In this document: one piece after another, positions 23,301 to 52,501 of the stretch
How the letters are laid out: the number at the start of each line of letters is the position of its first letter
Position numbering within the stretch: position 1 is the first letter of the stretch
Assembly: GCF_027244095.1 (NCBI RefSeq)
Contig: NC_069669.1
Location: 5,606,501 to 5,670,500 of the forward strand
Reading direction: 5' to 3'
Source of the DNA: Hemicordylus capensis
Taxonomy: Eukaryota > Chordata > Lepidosauria > Squamata > Cordylidae
Length of the DNA stretch: 64,000 bases
Program-made: the position numbers and the translations under genes
The notes under the pieces: model-generated
The model's input: only the letters and a program-made list of their open reading frames with translations
What the model was told of the DNA's origin: nothing
Databases searched by the model: none

Positions 23301-24477
23301 GAATCACCACGTTAAAAGGTGCCTCTTTGCCAAGTTAGCAGGGGTTGCCAAGTTAGAATATGCTTTGGAGTCACTTCTTGGGGTGTGCGTCGGCATTCTC
23401 AGGAGTGAGGCCAATGTTGGGAGGGGGCGAGAAGCATCCTTTGGGCTTCTCTTCCCAGAGGCCTGAGTTGCCGTAAGGAGGGAGGGCACCGTCCTGGCAC
23501 AAGAAGAAGCCACAAGGCACCCACGCTTGCAGCTGAAGAGGATGGAACTTGAGCATCTCCCAAGAGGCAGCCGCTTCCCGATCAGACGTCAGGCTGCCTC
23601 TTGCTTGGCTCCAGTCGGTCTGCTTGGAGGAGACAGCAGTGAGCAGTCCCAGGCTTTCCAGTGCAGAGGAGGGCGAGAAATCAGGCTCGAGGGACTCCAT
23701 AAATGCAGCTGGAGGGAAAGGCAGCCTCCACTTGCAGGGCGCGTTTCTGAGGGAAGCAGCCAGGAAACATCGCCCACCACCACCCCAGATGTGTGCACAT
23801 TGCCTGGTGTGAAGGTGGTGATGGGTGGTTTCCATTCCAGCTATATTTAGCTCTCATGACATCATTTCATGACTTCCAGCTTAACAGCCAGGGTGTGCAG
23901 AGCAGCAGCAGCTGCTGGGCCTTGATGCTCCTTTTGGTGCTGGGCCTGAACACACATTTGCCTCCTTGGGGGCATCCCCTCGTGTCTCCATGTTTTCTCC
24001 TTTGCCGTGACCGGCATCTCGTCAAGAGCTCGCGTTGCCTTTCTGCTTTTGACCTGCCCGGCCAGGAAGGAACATTCCACAGGCACAGCACAGCCACAGC
24101 CGCACCCGACTTGTAGTCCACCCACCCACCCCCACCCCCGCTGCTGGGAGCCCCTTGGTTTTTTTTGCCAGGAATGCTCTGAGCTGGAAAGAGCGTGGGT
24201 CCTCTGGGCTGCTCATCCAACCACAGGAATCCAGGCCTGCACAAAAGTAGGAAGCAGGCCTTGTGCAAAGAGGCTGGTGGGCTTTGGAAGCACTTTGCAC
24301 ATGCTCAGGGTCAACTTCGTGGCTGTTGAGAGGAGAAGCAAGCAGGACAGCATCTCTCCAGCCCCAGGAAACAAAGAGATGGCCATGTCTGGGATCACAG
24401 AGGCTCCAATGATAAGAGCCATGCTTCGTGTAGGGTTAGGCTGGTGGCTGACGTCATTCCTGTGAAGGTTCACCCAT

Positions 24478-24625
24478 AAGAACAGCCTTACTGGGTCAGG
24501 CCCATCTAGTCCAGCATCCTGTTTCTCACAGTGGCCCACCAGATGCAGGCAGACCCCACTTTCCTACTGTTGAATATCCCCTGCAGCTGATATTCAGAAG
24601 CATCCTGTCTCAAACCTGGAGGGAC
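24478..24625 (+). mobile_element. CR1-like 3' fragment
   Basis: ATAAGAACAGCCTTACTGGG, CCATCTAGTCCAGCATCCTG and CACAGTGGCCCACCAGATGC also occur in the longer element at 61.04-61.69 kb and near 36.34 kb. Followed by an (ATCA)n tract and an AAACCGCTTTGGGAACTTT tail. Confidence 0.55.
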
Positions 24626-24839
24626 CCACATATTGTACTACACACCTGCCCCCAAACCACACCTGCTACAAGGTGTGATCAAGGATTGATCAATCAATCA
24701 ATCAATCAATCAATTTCTGAATGCAAACCGCTTTGGGAACTTTGGTTGGAAAGCGGTATACAAATTTATCGTATTCGTATAAAAAGAAGAGACACCACCA
24801 CCACCCCGCAAAAGGTCGCCTCTTGGCCCAGCTAGCAGG

Positions 24840-25288
24840 AGCCTAACGGGGGGGGGGGTGGATGGGGGTTGTAGTCCAAGTCCAGCCCAACAACAGCTGG
24901 AGGGGCTAGGGAGAAATCCCGGTTTCTTGGGTCGGCGGCGGGCGCGGGCGACTGCTGCAGGCCACCGCCGCCTCCTCCTTTTCCGCGGCGGGGGCGGCTT
25001 GCAGCCAAGGCACGCCCTCCCCGGGAAGGCGATGGGGCGGCCTCTTCGGCGTGGGGCGGCCCGCACCGGCTCTCCTCCCCCTCCTCGGGTTGCTCATGCT
25101 CAGCTCTCTCTGAGCCGCCGCCGCCGCCGCCGCTTCTCCCCCTGGCCCCGGGGTGGGGCGTCTCGTTCACGGCATTCGCTGATTATTCTTACGTTGCACC
25201 GCGTCGCTGACGTTCTGGCGATTGCATTCCTGTCGGGTCTGTTTGCCTTTTAAGCGAGCGGCTTCCTTCTCCGAGCCATTCTTATCAG
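24840..25288 (+). promoter_or_regulatory. MPG: MPG CpG-island promoter with noncoding exon 1
   Basis: GC-rich, CpG-dense block upstream of MPG. A donor, CTTATCAG followed by GTAAAAAA, at 25288/25289 would splice to the exon starting at 26003. In the frame that would continue into the coding exon there is a TAA at 25251-25253 with no ATG after it, so exon 1 is most likely noncoding and translation starts in exon 2. The transcription start was not located. Confidence 0.6.
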
Positions 25289-26024
25289 GTAAAAAAAACC
25301 AACCACCACCCGGGTGCTGCAGAAGATTTCCCGCAAAGAAATCTTTGCCGGATTTCACCCCACCCCCTTTGATGGGCGCCTGCAGAATTTGCGGCGTGAA
25401 GCGAAGGGCGCTGACTGGGTTGCAAAGCCTTGGATGGGTTTCAAGGCATCCCATGCCTTGCCTTTGGGATGCAGTCTTGGTTTATCTGGGCTCTCTCTGC
25501 TTTTAAATGGCTAACGCAAATGGTTCTCGACCTTGAGGTCCTCAGATGATGTTGGGCTACAACTCCCATCATCCTGTGGCCATGGGATGATGGGATTTGT
25601 AGTACAACAGCAGCTAGGGATCCACGGTTGAGAATCCCGGCAATCAAAGGAAGTTGAACATTAATGCACAGTTCTAATGTAAACCACCTTGAGCCTTTTG
25701 GAAGGCTGGTATAAAAGTTTTAATAATAAATAAATAACAGTTATAAATAAACAAACAAACAAACAACAAATGTTTGGAGCCAGCCCTGTAATTCCTGGCC
25801 TGCGAAGCCACAGAGCAAAATGCCCCCTGCCCACCCTTTTAAAAGCAAAAACGAAGCGGGTTAGGCCCACTCCCCCACCCCACAAGTACTGCACTGGCTG
25901 GCCAACCCCTCCCGACCCCGGGCCCTGGATGATTATCCAAATGTTCAGTCTCTGCCCCCATGCCCCACCCCGATTACTTTCTCTTTCCTTCTTCCCTGGC
26001 AGATTCCTTGGGCAAGCAGCAGCC

Positions 26025-28921
26025 ATGCCAGGGAAACGGCGGGGGCTTCCTCCAGAGGCGACCTTTGCATCGGCCATCTCTGAGATCACGTCACCACCAC
26101 CGGAACAGCACTCCCTGCCCAGAAGCAGCAAGTATTTTTGCTCAGCCCAGGGCAGCCCGTCACCCCACCTGGGCCCAGAATACTTTGACCAGCCCTGTGT
26201 CAGCCTGGCCAAGGCCTTCCTAGGACAGGTAACGCCAGGCTTGATTTGATTTACAGCAAATCGATTTAAAGAATGATTCTGATCGCTTCATTGGATGACT
26301 CTGTTTTAATTATTTAAATCCCGAGTCAGGAAGATCCTCTTTCATCAGCACTTTCTTGTAAAAGTATATTCTTGTTGTCTGATATAACCTTAATATGTAT
26401 TCAGAGAGAGGTGTAGGTTTCTTTTTTTAGAAGCTAGGCACACACTTCTCATAGTGCTATTTCATTTGGGCAACCAGGCGTTGCAGTATTTGAATAGGAT
26501 TGATCGGGTCAGTTTTCTCTCTTCCCCATATACTGCTCTTAACAGGTTCATAAAATACAAATTAGAATTTATGATTAATATTCATGATGATCTCTGACCT
26601 AGGTTCTCTTATAAACTTAAAAAAATTAAAATCCAATTTCAGTTTTTAAAAATCCATTTAAAATTGAAGCTGATTTAAATTTTTAAAATCTGATTTAAAT
26701 TTAAAAATCCATTTTTATTTTTTAAATCAATGTTATGAACCCTGGTTAACACTTCTCTAGCCTGACTTAGGGCTGCGCACAAAATGTGGTTTGGAAACCG
26801 AATTGCGGCACATCCCTCTAAGTGGAGGCACGGAGGCCATGTGTGTGTCGGCATCACACAGGGGTAGCTGGGAGATGCCCTGCCAGCCCAGGAGCAAAGC
26901 TGTGGGAGCGCCACTGTTACGGAAGTGGTGGCGAGCAGGTATGGAACTGCTCTCCTCCGTGTTAAAGGGGATGTGCAATTCCTTTGTTTTAAAGGGATAT
27001 GCCGCAATTCTGTTTCCGAATCGCGTTTCGTGCGCCTTCTGAGCCAAGCTCCTGTGAGAACCAGAGGCCTCTGGGACGAAGGCACAGCTGGCTCTTGGCC
27101 TTGTGTTTAGCCTGAGTGGGATGTTTCTTGCAAGCTTTGGGCCTGCTTTCTCCCTCCCCAGAACTGAGACAAGGTCTTCGAGATCTCAGCTGTCTGAGCA
27201 TCCCTCCCAGCCCTCATTTCTTGGGCTTTCTGCTCCCGGCATTCTCTGCCTCCAATTCCAAGGAAAGCTTGAGAACGTCCTCAGAGCCAGCCAGCAATTC
27301 TTCTGTACTTGGAGAGGCTGCCTACCCTTGGCAGCCACCCTGGAGGTCTCTCTCTGCTTTCCCAGAGTGGCAATTATGGAGGAGGTGGTTTGGGAATGGT
27401 TACCACAATCCGCCACAGGAGGCAACCTGCTGCAGTTCAGAAAGCCAAGACGAATGCCAGCCAGCAGCTGCGCTGAAGGATTGGCAGGTGGCAGGCCAGA
27501 CTGGGGGGGAGCCCCAAGTTCTCCAGCATTCAGGCTAACTGGAGGAGAGCAGAAGGAAATAAAGGATCAACAACAGCTGGGATGGTTCCAACAACAATGC
27601 AAAGCCAGCTGACGAAAAACATATATATTCCAACGCATTTGGAAAAGAATCTCTCAAGAAATGTTTGACTGCCTGAAAGAGATGTGGATTCTTGCTCAAG
27701 CCCTAGGCAGGCTTAAGAATGAATGAGAGAGAGAGAGAGAAGATGCTGAAAGGCATCATCTCACACTGTGTGGGAGGCGGCAATGGCAAACCCCTCCTGT
27801 ATTCTTCCAAAAGAACACCCAGCTCCCCTAACCTCCCATGCCCTGTCAAGCAAGGGGAGCCTGAACCAGGGCAGGTCTCTTCCCATTAGAATAGCAGTCA
27901 CCCAGTGTCCTCAAGGGGGAGCGTGTGGTGGGGGGCCCTGGATCTGATGGACCCCTGGCTGAAGAGTTGACTAGTGCTGTTTCTTTGATCTGCTGTTCAG
28001 ATCCTAGTTCGGAAGCTCCCAGATGGTAGAGAGCTCCGGGGACGGATTGTGGAAACGGAGGCTTATTTGGGAGGGGAAGACACTGCTTCCCATTCCAGCG
28101 GCGGGAGGCAGACAGCAAGGAACGCTGCCATGTTCATGACGCCGGGCACTCTGTACGTCTACCAGATCTACGGGGTCTACTTCTGCATGAACGTCTCCAG
28201 CCAGGGTGAGTAGATGGAGCGGCAGAAAGCCCTCTCGGGCCCAGGCTGCTCTTTGGTGCGAGCTCTGGGGCAGGAAGCCTGGACGGAGCACCTGCCCTCA
28301 GCCCGGTCTCTCTTCTTAAAGCTGTAGCACAAGCTCCCACCCGAGGCGGCTCCGGCTCCCTCTGGCACCCGGAAGGGGCTGGGAAAGGCTGTGGCCCAGG
28401 AGCTGTGCTGCCCCCTTTCAGCACCTCCTGCCCATCCAGACAGACTTCCCTAGGGGCCCTGGTGAGCACGCAGCCAGGGACGGCTCCTGGTAGGTAGCAG
28501 CTCGGGCCCCACTGCGACCCACCCCTCCCTCTTGGCAGGAGAAGGCGCTGCGGTCCTGCTGCGCTCCCTGGAGCCTCTGCAAGGCCTGGACACGATGCAG
28601 GAGCTGCGCCTCGCCCACCGGAAAGGCCCGGCCCGGGCCCTCAAGGACTGGCAGCTGTGCAACGGGCCCTCCAAGCTCTGCCAGGCTCTGGCCATCGACA
28701 AGCGCTTCGACCAGCAGGACCTGGCCTGCAACGCAGCCCTGTGGCTGGAGCCCAGCCCGGACCCGCCCGCGGAGGAGGAGGAGGAGGAGGACAGGGTGGT
28801 CTGCACCACCCGCGTCGGCATCAGCGGCGAGTGGGCCCAGCAGCCTCTCCGCTTCTACCTCTGGGGCAACAAGTGCGTGAGCGTCGCGGACAAGAAGGCA
28901 GAGGGCCAGCGCAGAGCCTAG
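26025..28921 (+). CDS. MPG: N-methylpurine (3-methyladenine) DNA glycosylase, 263 aa, three coding exons
   Basis: Nuclear base-excision repair enzyme that flips and removes 3-methyladenine, hypoxanthine and ethenoadenine. Exons: 26003-26228 (ATG at 26025), 28001-28205, 28539-28921; 792 nt including TAG, phases match, GT/AG introns. Residues aligned to human AAG (offset 37) keep the general-base Glu (E88, human E125), Y90 (Y127), H99 (H136), intercalating Y125 (Y162), N132 (N169) and R145 (R182). Motifs [44 protein letters not shown] and [11 protein letters not shown] are diagnostic. The N-terminus is shorter than human and divergent, as usual for this unstructured region. A run of Glu (EEEEEED near residue 220) is a lineage insertion in a loop. 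Convergent with NPRL3. Appears intact and functional. Confidence 0.95.
26250..26755. mobile_element. AT-rich non-autonomous DNA-transposon-like repeat
   Basis: Many direct and inverted copies of AAATCGATTTAAA and GATTTAAATTT words. The two ends are roughly complementary (ATTTGATTTACAGCAAATCG versus TTTTTTAAATCAATG). Family not recognised. Confidence 0.4.
26767..27042. mobile_element. MITE with GGGCTGCGCAC-type inverted ends
   Basis: Left end AGGGCTGCGCACAAAATGTG and right end CGCGTTTCGTGCGCC are imperfect inverted repeats. The adjacent pair ACCGAATTGCGGCACATCCC and GGGATATGCCGCAATTCTG extends the arms to about 50 bp. Interior is GC-richer and unlike families A-C. Confidence 0.55.
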
Positions 28922-29025
28922 CCGCCGTGAGGGCGGGCACGAGAGTCGGCACATGAAACGAACACTCACGGCAGCGGGGGGCGGGGAGAGAGACTGGCAC
29001 TTTTACGGGTTTTTAAAAAAATAAT

Positions 29026-29031
29026 AATAAA
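29026..29031 (+). terminator. MPG: MPG poly(A) signal AATAAA
   Basis: AATAAA lies 105 nt after the stop codon in an A-rich stretch, giving a short 3' UTR. Confidence 0.75.
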
Positions 29032-30365
29032 TGAATTTTGCTTTGCCCAACGGATGGATTGCTCGGGAACATCGGAAGCTGCCACATACCGAGTCAGGCC
29101 CCTGCTCCACCTCGCTCAATATCTCCTGCACGGACTGGCAGTGGCTCTCCTCCTGGGTTTATTCAGGCAGGCGTCTTTCCCAGTCCTGCCAGAGATTGAA
29201 GCATGACCTTCTGCGTGCAAGCAGGCAGGTGCTCTTCTCGTGAACTGCGGCCCCACCCCGTAAGGGGGATCTCTTCCAGCAGGCAGCACTCACGTGTGGG
29301 CACCCGTCCAGACGCAAGCCAAGGCAAGCCCTGCAGTTCCTGCTCAGTCCGGCTCTCCTCAGGCGGAAGGAAAGTCCCGGAGCGGCCTTTCTGCTAGCAG
29401 ATGGGGAGAGTGGTTGGCAGGGGGGTGCCCAGCCCCACCCCCGGCACCAAGCCAAGGGAGCGGTTGTGGGCATAGGCTTGCCAGGAAGGCAGGTTGGGGA
29501 GAGAGTCACTTTTTGTGTTGCAGCAACTAGAACTGGCTGCCAGGAGTGGAAGGAATCAGAGAGAAGACGGGGGGGGGGCTTAGGGGGCATCGAGAGGCAG
29601 TGATGCCTGGCTCAGCGTCATGTGAGCATGGAACAGGGGATGCTGCTCAGCAGTGGGGAAGAATACAGCAGCATTGCGTGGGGGACCGGCTCCCCTCTCT
29701 CTGGAGGCTGGGCATTCCTGTGCGCGCGCACACCACTAGTTAAAAAGCAACAGTAGCAGGACAACGCTGCCCCCCCCCCCGGCATCATTTGGGGAGCGAG
29801 CTGCAGTGCCGCTGCTGTGAAGGTCTTCAAGCCATCGCCCTTTAAATACACCCCCCCACTTTGTTACAGAGCCTGATCCTTCAAGAGCGGGACAGGATGC
29901 TCACTTGAACCGACAGAAGCCGCTAGAGAAAGGGCAGTTGTGCTGCCAGGGGTGGGCGGCGGCAGGCGCAGATGAAATGCTGTTTGTTGACCCTCCTCCA
30001 TCCAGCTGCTGGAGGTGGCGATTGGCTGGGTATTCTCCACACAGGCCAATTAACTTTCCTGGCTTGGAGACACAGGGCCATATTTGCATTCTGCTGCAGC
30101 AGAGGGTGAGGCGAGGCGAGGCAAGCAGCATCGGCCTGAGCAGAACCAACAGTTATCTGGCCCCATCCCACCCCCTTTAACTTTTGATTAAAAAAAAAAA
30201 AAGATTGCAAGTCCTTTTGGGACAGGATCATTAAGTCTAAGGAATGCTGTGAGCTGCTCTGAACCTTTTGGGAAGAGCAGGATATTCATTCCTTCATTCA
30301 TCACATTTCCATACTGCCCAAACTTTCATCTCTATATAAAATGTAACAAATACTTCCCAACGTGT
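29032..30365. other. MPG-NPRL3 tail-to-tail intergenic region
   Basis: About 1.3 kb between the two convergent genes, holding the diverged SINE at 29065 and an L2-like tail at about 30185-30310 (GATTGCAAGTCCTTTTGGGA). No gene seen. Confidence 0.6.
29065..29310 (-). mobile_element. Diverged 5S-derived SINE
   Basis: GGAAGCTGCCACATACCGAG and ACTGGCAGTGG mark the tail. The head is poorly preserved. Older than the other copies. Confidence 0.6.
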
Positions 30366-30371
30366 TTTAAT
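30366..30371 (-). terminator. NPRL3: Candidate NPRL3 poly(A) signal (ATTAAA on minus)
   Basis: TTTAAT on the plus strand gives ATTAAA on the minus strand, 350 nt past the NPRL3 stop. No AATAAA occurs between the stop and this point, so this is the best candidate. Confidence 0.4.
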
Positions 30372-30720
30372 TGTACACCAGCAGGCTGGCAGCATCTACA
30401 GTGATATGAAGCCCGCGAGAAGGCCCTCCTGGCTCACCTGTTTTCAGACTCCTGCTGGGGGGCACCGGGTCTCCCCCTGCCCACAACGCTAGCAGGAGCA
30501 GGGGCAGAACACTTTCTGCCTGGGCTCAGGCAATGGAGGCTGTTTATGGGCACAGCCTGGGCAGCGCTGCCCGCCTCCTCCTCTGAAAAAGGGCCCCCAC
30601 AATGCCTCACACAGGTCTCGGAGAGGGGGAGTAGCAGCAAGGCCAGGGACGGCCCAGAGACGGCCAGGGCTCCTGCCCCCATGTTCTGGGGCGGGATCCA
30701 GGACAGCAGGCAGGGTCTCC

Positions 30721-49249
<18,529 letters not shown>

Positions 49250-49379
49250 CCTCGCCGCGTACCACCATAGAGACCCGACGGCTAGAGGGGTGGACTCCAG
49301 CGCCGCGCCTGCGCTCTTGTCCCTGCTCCCGCGGGCGGCGGCAGTACTCTGCGCATGCTCAGCGCGGGTTGTAGTTTAT

Positions 49380-52330
49380 AAGGGTTTTTTGGACGCAGGG
49401 TCTCTGCCCGCAAAGGCAGTACAAGTAGCCTTTTCAGACGGCGTCTCTCAGCGGTTTACGTAAAAGTGTGAAAACCATAAGCACTCATAAAAGGCTACCG
49501 GGCAAAGCAGCGACGGCGAGCAGGAGAAAGACTGCTGGATCTGCCATCCGGCCGCCCCTCCTCTGGCCCCAACCTGCACCTGCTGCTTCTGTGTGCCCCC
49601 TTTTCCTGCCTTTTCAGACCCCAGGCAGGGGGAGAAGCGCCGGAGAGTCTTTGGCGCCTCGTTCTTGATCCGCTCAGTCAGGGCTGAGCCTGGCTGTGCT
49701 GATCCCCCGCCCGTTTCCAACCCGAATGGAGCTCCCTAATAATAACAATGTTGGGGGAGAGGGAGCTTGGAGGGCCTGCCCGGTCAGGCAGGCAAGCAAC
49801 CCCTGGGAGAAGTCCCCCCGCCATGAGCCGTCTGCCTGGAGCAGCTTCCGGCCCCCTCTAGTACTCTTGGAACTGCCAGAGCTACTCGCTGGGCTAGAGA
49901 CCGGTTCCACAGAGGGCACTTGGGTGGGTTCAGGTGTGCCTGCAGAACTGATGCCAACCCAGAGGCCCTTGTGGGACATTCGTAGGGGTGGAGAGCACAA
50001 GCATTGGGGGCTTGCAGGCGGGGGGGTGGGGGAGAGTGAAGTCCACATGCAAAATCCCCCCACCCTTTCCAATTTGCAGCAAGAAAAAATTGCTTTGCCA
50101 ATTTGCACCCTGGCCAGTTTGCAAAGGCCACCAGAATAGGCATTTGCGTGGAGCATGGTTCTCTGTCCCTTGCTTTTAGGGAGGCCTGCAAGAACTTGCC
50201 ACTGCCCAGGCATCCCAGTGAAAAGGCAACAAGGTGAAAGCCAGACCAGGAACGTGATGTACAATCAGCAAAGCATGACTGCTCTGCTTAAAAAAGAGAA
50301 AAAGTCAGTTTTTGCTTATGAACATCTACTCCCTTTTCTGCCTGAAAGAGGAACGCAAAGTGGCAGCTGGAGATACCCTAAACCCTGCTAACTGAGCAAA
50401 AGGGCGCCTTTTAAATTGTGGTTATTTTCTATTTAACAGTGGGAGAGCAACTGGCCCTATTGGTTGCACAGCATCCTTCCAGAATGTTGCTGGTGTCTCC
50501 CTTGTGTTTCTTTTTAGACTGTGAGCCCTTTGAGGACAGGGTGGGAACGTGACTGATTGATTGAGAACTCTATTGAAAAGGATTTGAACTTGGGTCTCCA
50601 ATGCTCTAACCACTACACCATGCTGGTGTAACTTCTCTACAAAGCCGTAGAGTCCTACCTGGAGATGCTGCTGGGAATGAAACCTGGGGCCTTCTGAAGG
50701 AGGCCATCGGGGTGCATTTGAATTTGAAACGGGCAGGGTGGAGGGATGACCCATGATTGGGATGATTTGGAGCAGCGGCGGAGACCTCTCTCCAGGGGTG
50801 TATCTAGGGGTAGGGCAGGCAGGGCACGTGCCCTGGGCGCCACTTGAAGGGGGGGCCATTTTGTAAAATTATTATTATTTTTTTAAAGGCTGCCAAAAAC
50901 AAAATGGCCACCGTGCATGCTCAAATGGCCTCTGTGAGCCCCTAGGTCATGCCAGGCCTTGCAGAGGCCATTTGAGCATGCACTGTGGCCATTTTGTTTT
51001 CAGTGGCCATTTAAAAAAAGATTTTTAAAAATGGCCACTGCATATGGTCAAATGGTCCCTGCGAGGCCAATGGGGGGAGGAGGAACCTTTGCAAACCCCC
51101 CAGCCTTTAGGAAGCCCCCCGAAGGGGCTACAGGTAAAATAATAATAATATATAATATAAGTCACTGTACACATATTCAGATTGTCACTATGTACAGAGA
51201 ATCAGGGCTTGTGAATACTGAGCTGATGCTTATGAGCTAGGATTGTATTCATTTGCTCTTACTTGAATTATTGAAATTGAATTATTATTATTATTATTAT
51301 TATTACTTTGCTTCTTGTGATAAGTGAGTTAAATGTGATGTCTTGCTAATATGGCTATTCATGCTGAATTTGTCTTTGAATCAGTGTGAAATCCTTAATA
51401 TTAAGGCCCACTGGGAGTTTCTTGCTCTCTTTCTCTCATTTTAACTGTCTTTCTGAAAGACTAGAATATATTCCAAACAGTGACACAGTTTACTCTGCAT
51501 ATCCTTTAATTATTTTCAGAGTATCTGGGAAAAGTCAAATTCTCCATTGATTTTTAAAACTTATGTAATGGTGATGCTACAATACATAGTAGAGAATTAG
51601 ACAGGCACTTATGTTTAGTTTTCCAAGTACACCTCCACATAGTATTTGGGTATTTCATGAGCCCCAGCAGACTGAAATTTGTAATTTTCCAGCATTTTTT
51701 GGTCTGGCTACATCCACTGCTAAAATAGTTTTTGAAAGATTAAAAGATTAACGAGCCTGACTTGTATTTTTCAGCTGATATTATGGTAAAGTTATCTGAA
51801 AGATGGGTGTCAGATGCTTGGACAGGGGGCGCAATTTCAGTGCTTGCCCTAGGCGCTATTTTCCCTAGATACGCCTCTGCCTCTCTCTCCCCATTCCTGC
51901 CCTGTCGCCACTCCAAACCATCCCCAAGAGCCGCGGTCCCCCGCGCGTCTCAAATGCTCCTCGGACGGTTACCCTGCAGCCTAGGGCAGGCCCGAGGGAC
52001 TTGGTAGAAGTCCAGGTAGGGCACGTCTAGGGTGCCGGCGCCTGTGCCCCACTGCTATGCCCCGCTTCTTCGCTCCCCCTCCATCGGGCGCATCAGGGCC
52101 CCGCACTGAAGTCCTGGCCTGGGGTTCCTGAACTTGCTCTGGACTGAGGGGCCCCCACTGCGGCTCAGCGACGTGGAGCCCCCATGCACGGTGGGGGCCA
52201 GTGGCTGAGGCCAGAGTCGGGGGTGGCGGGTGGCGCGGCGTGGCGCCCATGTCCCCTCCCATCCCTTGTGGGCTTGCTTGGCCTCTCCAGGTCAGGTCCC
52301 TCCCTCAGCCCCGTCCGGTCCGCAGCGCTC
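49380..52330. other. NPRL3-alpha-D intergenic region
   Basis: About 3 kb. It holds an L2-like tail with SINE scrap (50500-50640) and a complete 1.09-kb hAT element (50793-51879). I searched it for an embryonic pi/zeta globin ([13 protein letters not shown] or EKYR-like motifs in any frame) and found none. Confidence 0.6.
50793..51879. mobile_element. Non-autonomous hAT transposon, 1.09 kb, with perfect 8-bp TSD
   Basis: Left end CAGGGGTGTATCTAGGG and the complement of the right end, CAGAGGCGTATCTAGGG, are terminal inverted repeats. CCTCTCTC is duplicated exactly on both sides (50785-50792, 51880-51887). Near the left end a large hairpin (AAAACAAAATGGCCACCGTG against its complement, 50890-51000) is present. 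No transposase frame is recognisable. Confidence 0.9.
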
Positions 52331-52340
52331 CGGCGGCGGC

Positions 52341-52352
52341 GATAAGATAAGG
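52341..52352. promoter_or_regulatory. Paired GATA sites in alpha-D promoter
   Basis: GATAAGATAAGG provides two GATA-1-type sites about 60 bp upstream of the TATA box. Next to it GTGGGGCGGG (52373-52382) is a CACCC/GC-box-like site on the opposite strand. Confidence 0.65.
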
Positions 52353-52409
52353 AGGGCTGCAGAAGAGCCCCGTGGGGCGGGCCCGTGGGAAGCGGGCGGC
52401 GGCCGCCGC

Positions 52410-52416
52410 TATAAAA
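52410..52416 (+). promoter_or_regulatory. alpha-D globin TATA box
   Basis: TATAAAA lies 92 bp upstream of the ATG, giving a start site near 52440 and a 5' UTR of about 60 nt, typical of globins. Confidence 0.85.
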
Positions 52417-52501
52417 GCCCCGGCCCGAGCGCGGCTCGCAACTCCGAGTCCTCCTCCACACCCAGCGAACGACCCACTGAGCCCACTCGACAACCGCCGC
52501 C

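Larger units (their letters stand above)
18321..24839. other. RHBDF1-MPG intergenic region
   Basis: About 6.5 kb with no recognised gene. It contains two 5S-derived SINEs (18.53 partial, 22.44 full), a (CTTT)n tract (19.72), GT/CA tracts (19.94, 21.31), a MIR-like SINE (21.34), an L2-like tail (23.08), and a CR1-like 3' fragment (24.48). Open frames here (for example 19058-19909) run through the simple repeat and are not credible. Confidence 0.6.
26229..28000. other. MPG intron with AT-rich and foldback elements
   Basis: Contains an AT-rich stretch (26250-26750) rich in GATTTAAAT-type words, a MITE (26767-27042), and a SINE fragment near 27715-27835 (GAAAGGCATCATCTCACACT, CCCCTCCTGTATTC) related to the one at 57.35 kb. 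Confidence 0.6.

Noticed and set aside
24858-25253. Possible N-terminal extension of MPG in the CpG island
   Set aside because: The frame that would join exon 2 in phase has a TAA at 25251-25253 and no ATG after it.
28134-28969. Long minus-strand open frames across MPG exon 3
   Set aside because: Antisense shadows of the GC-rich coding exon.
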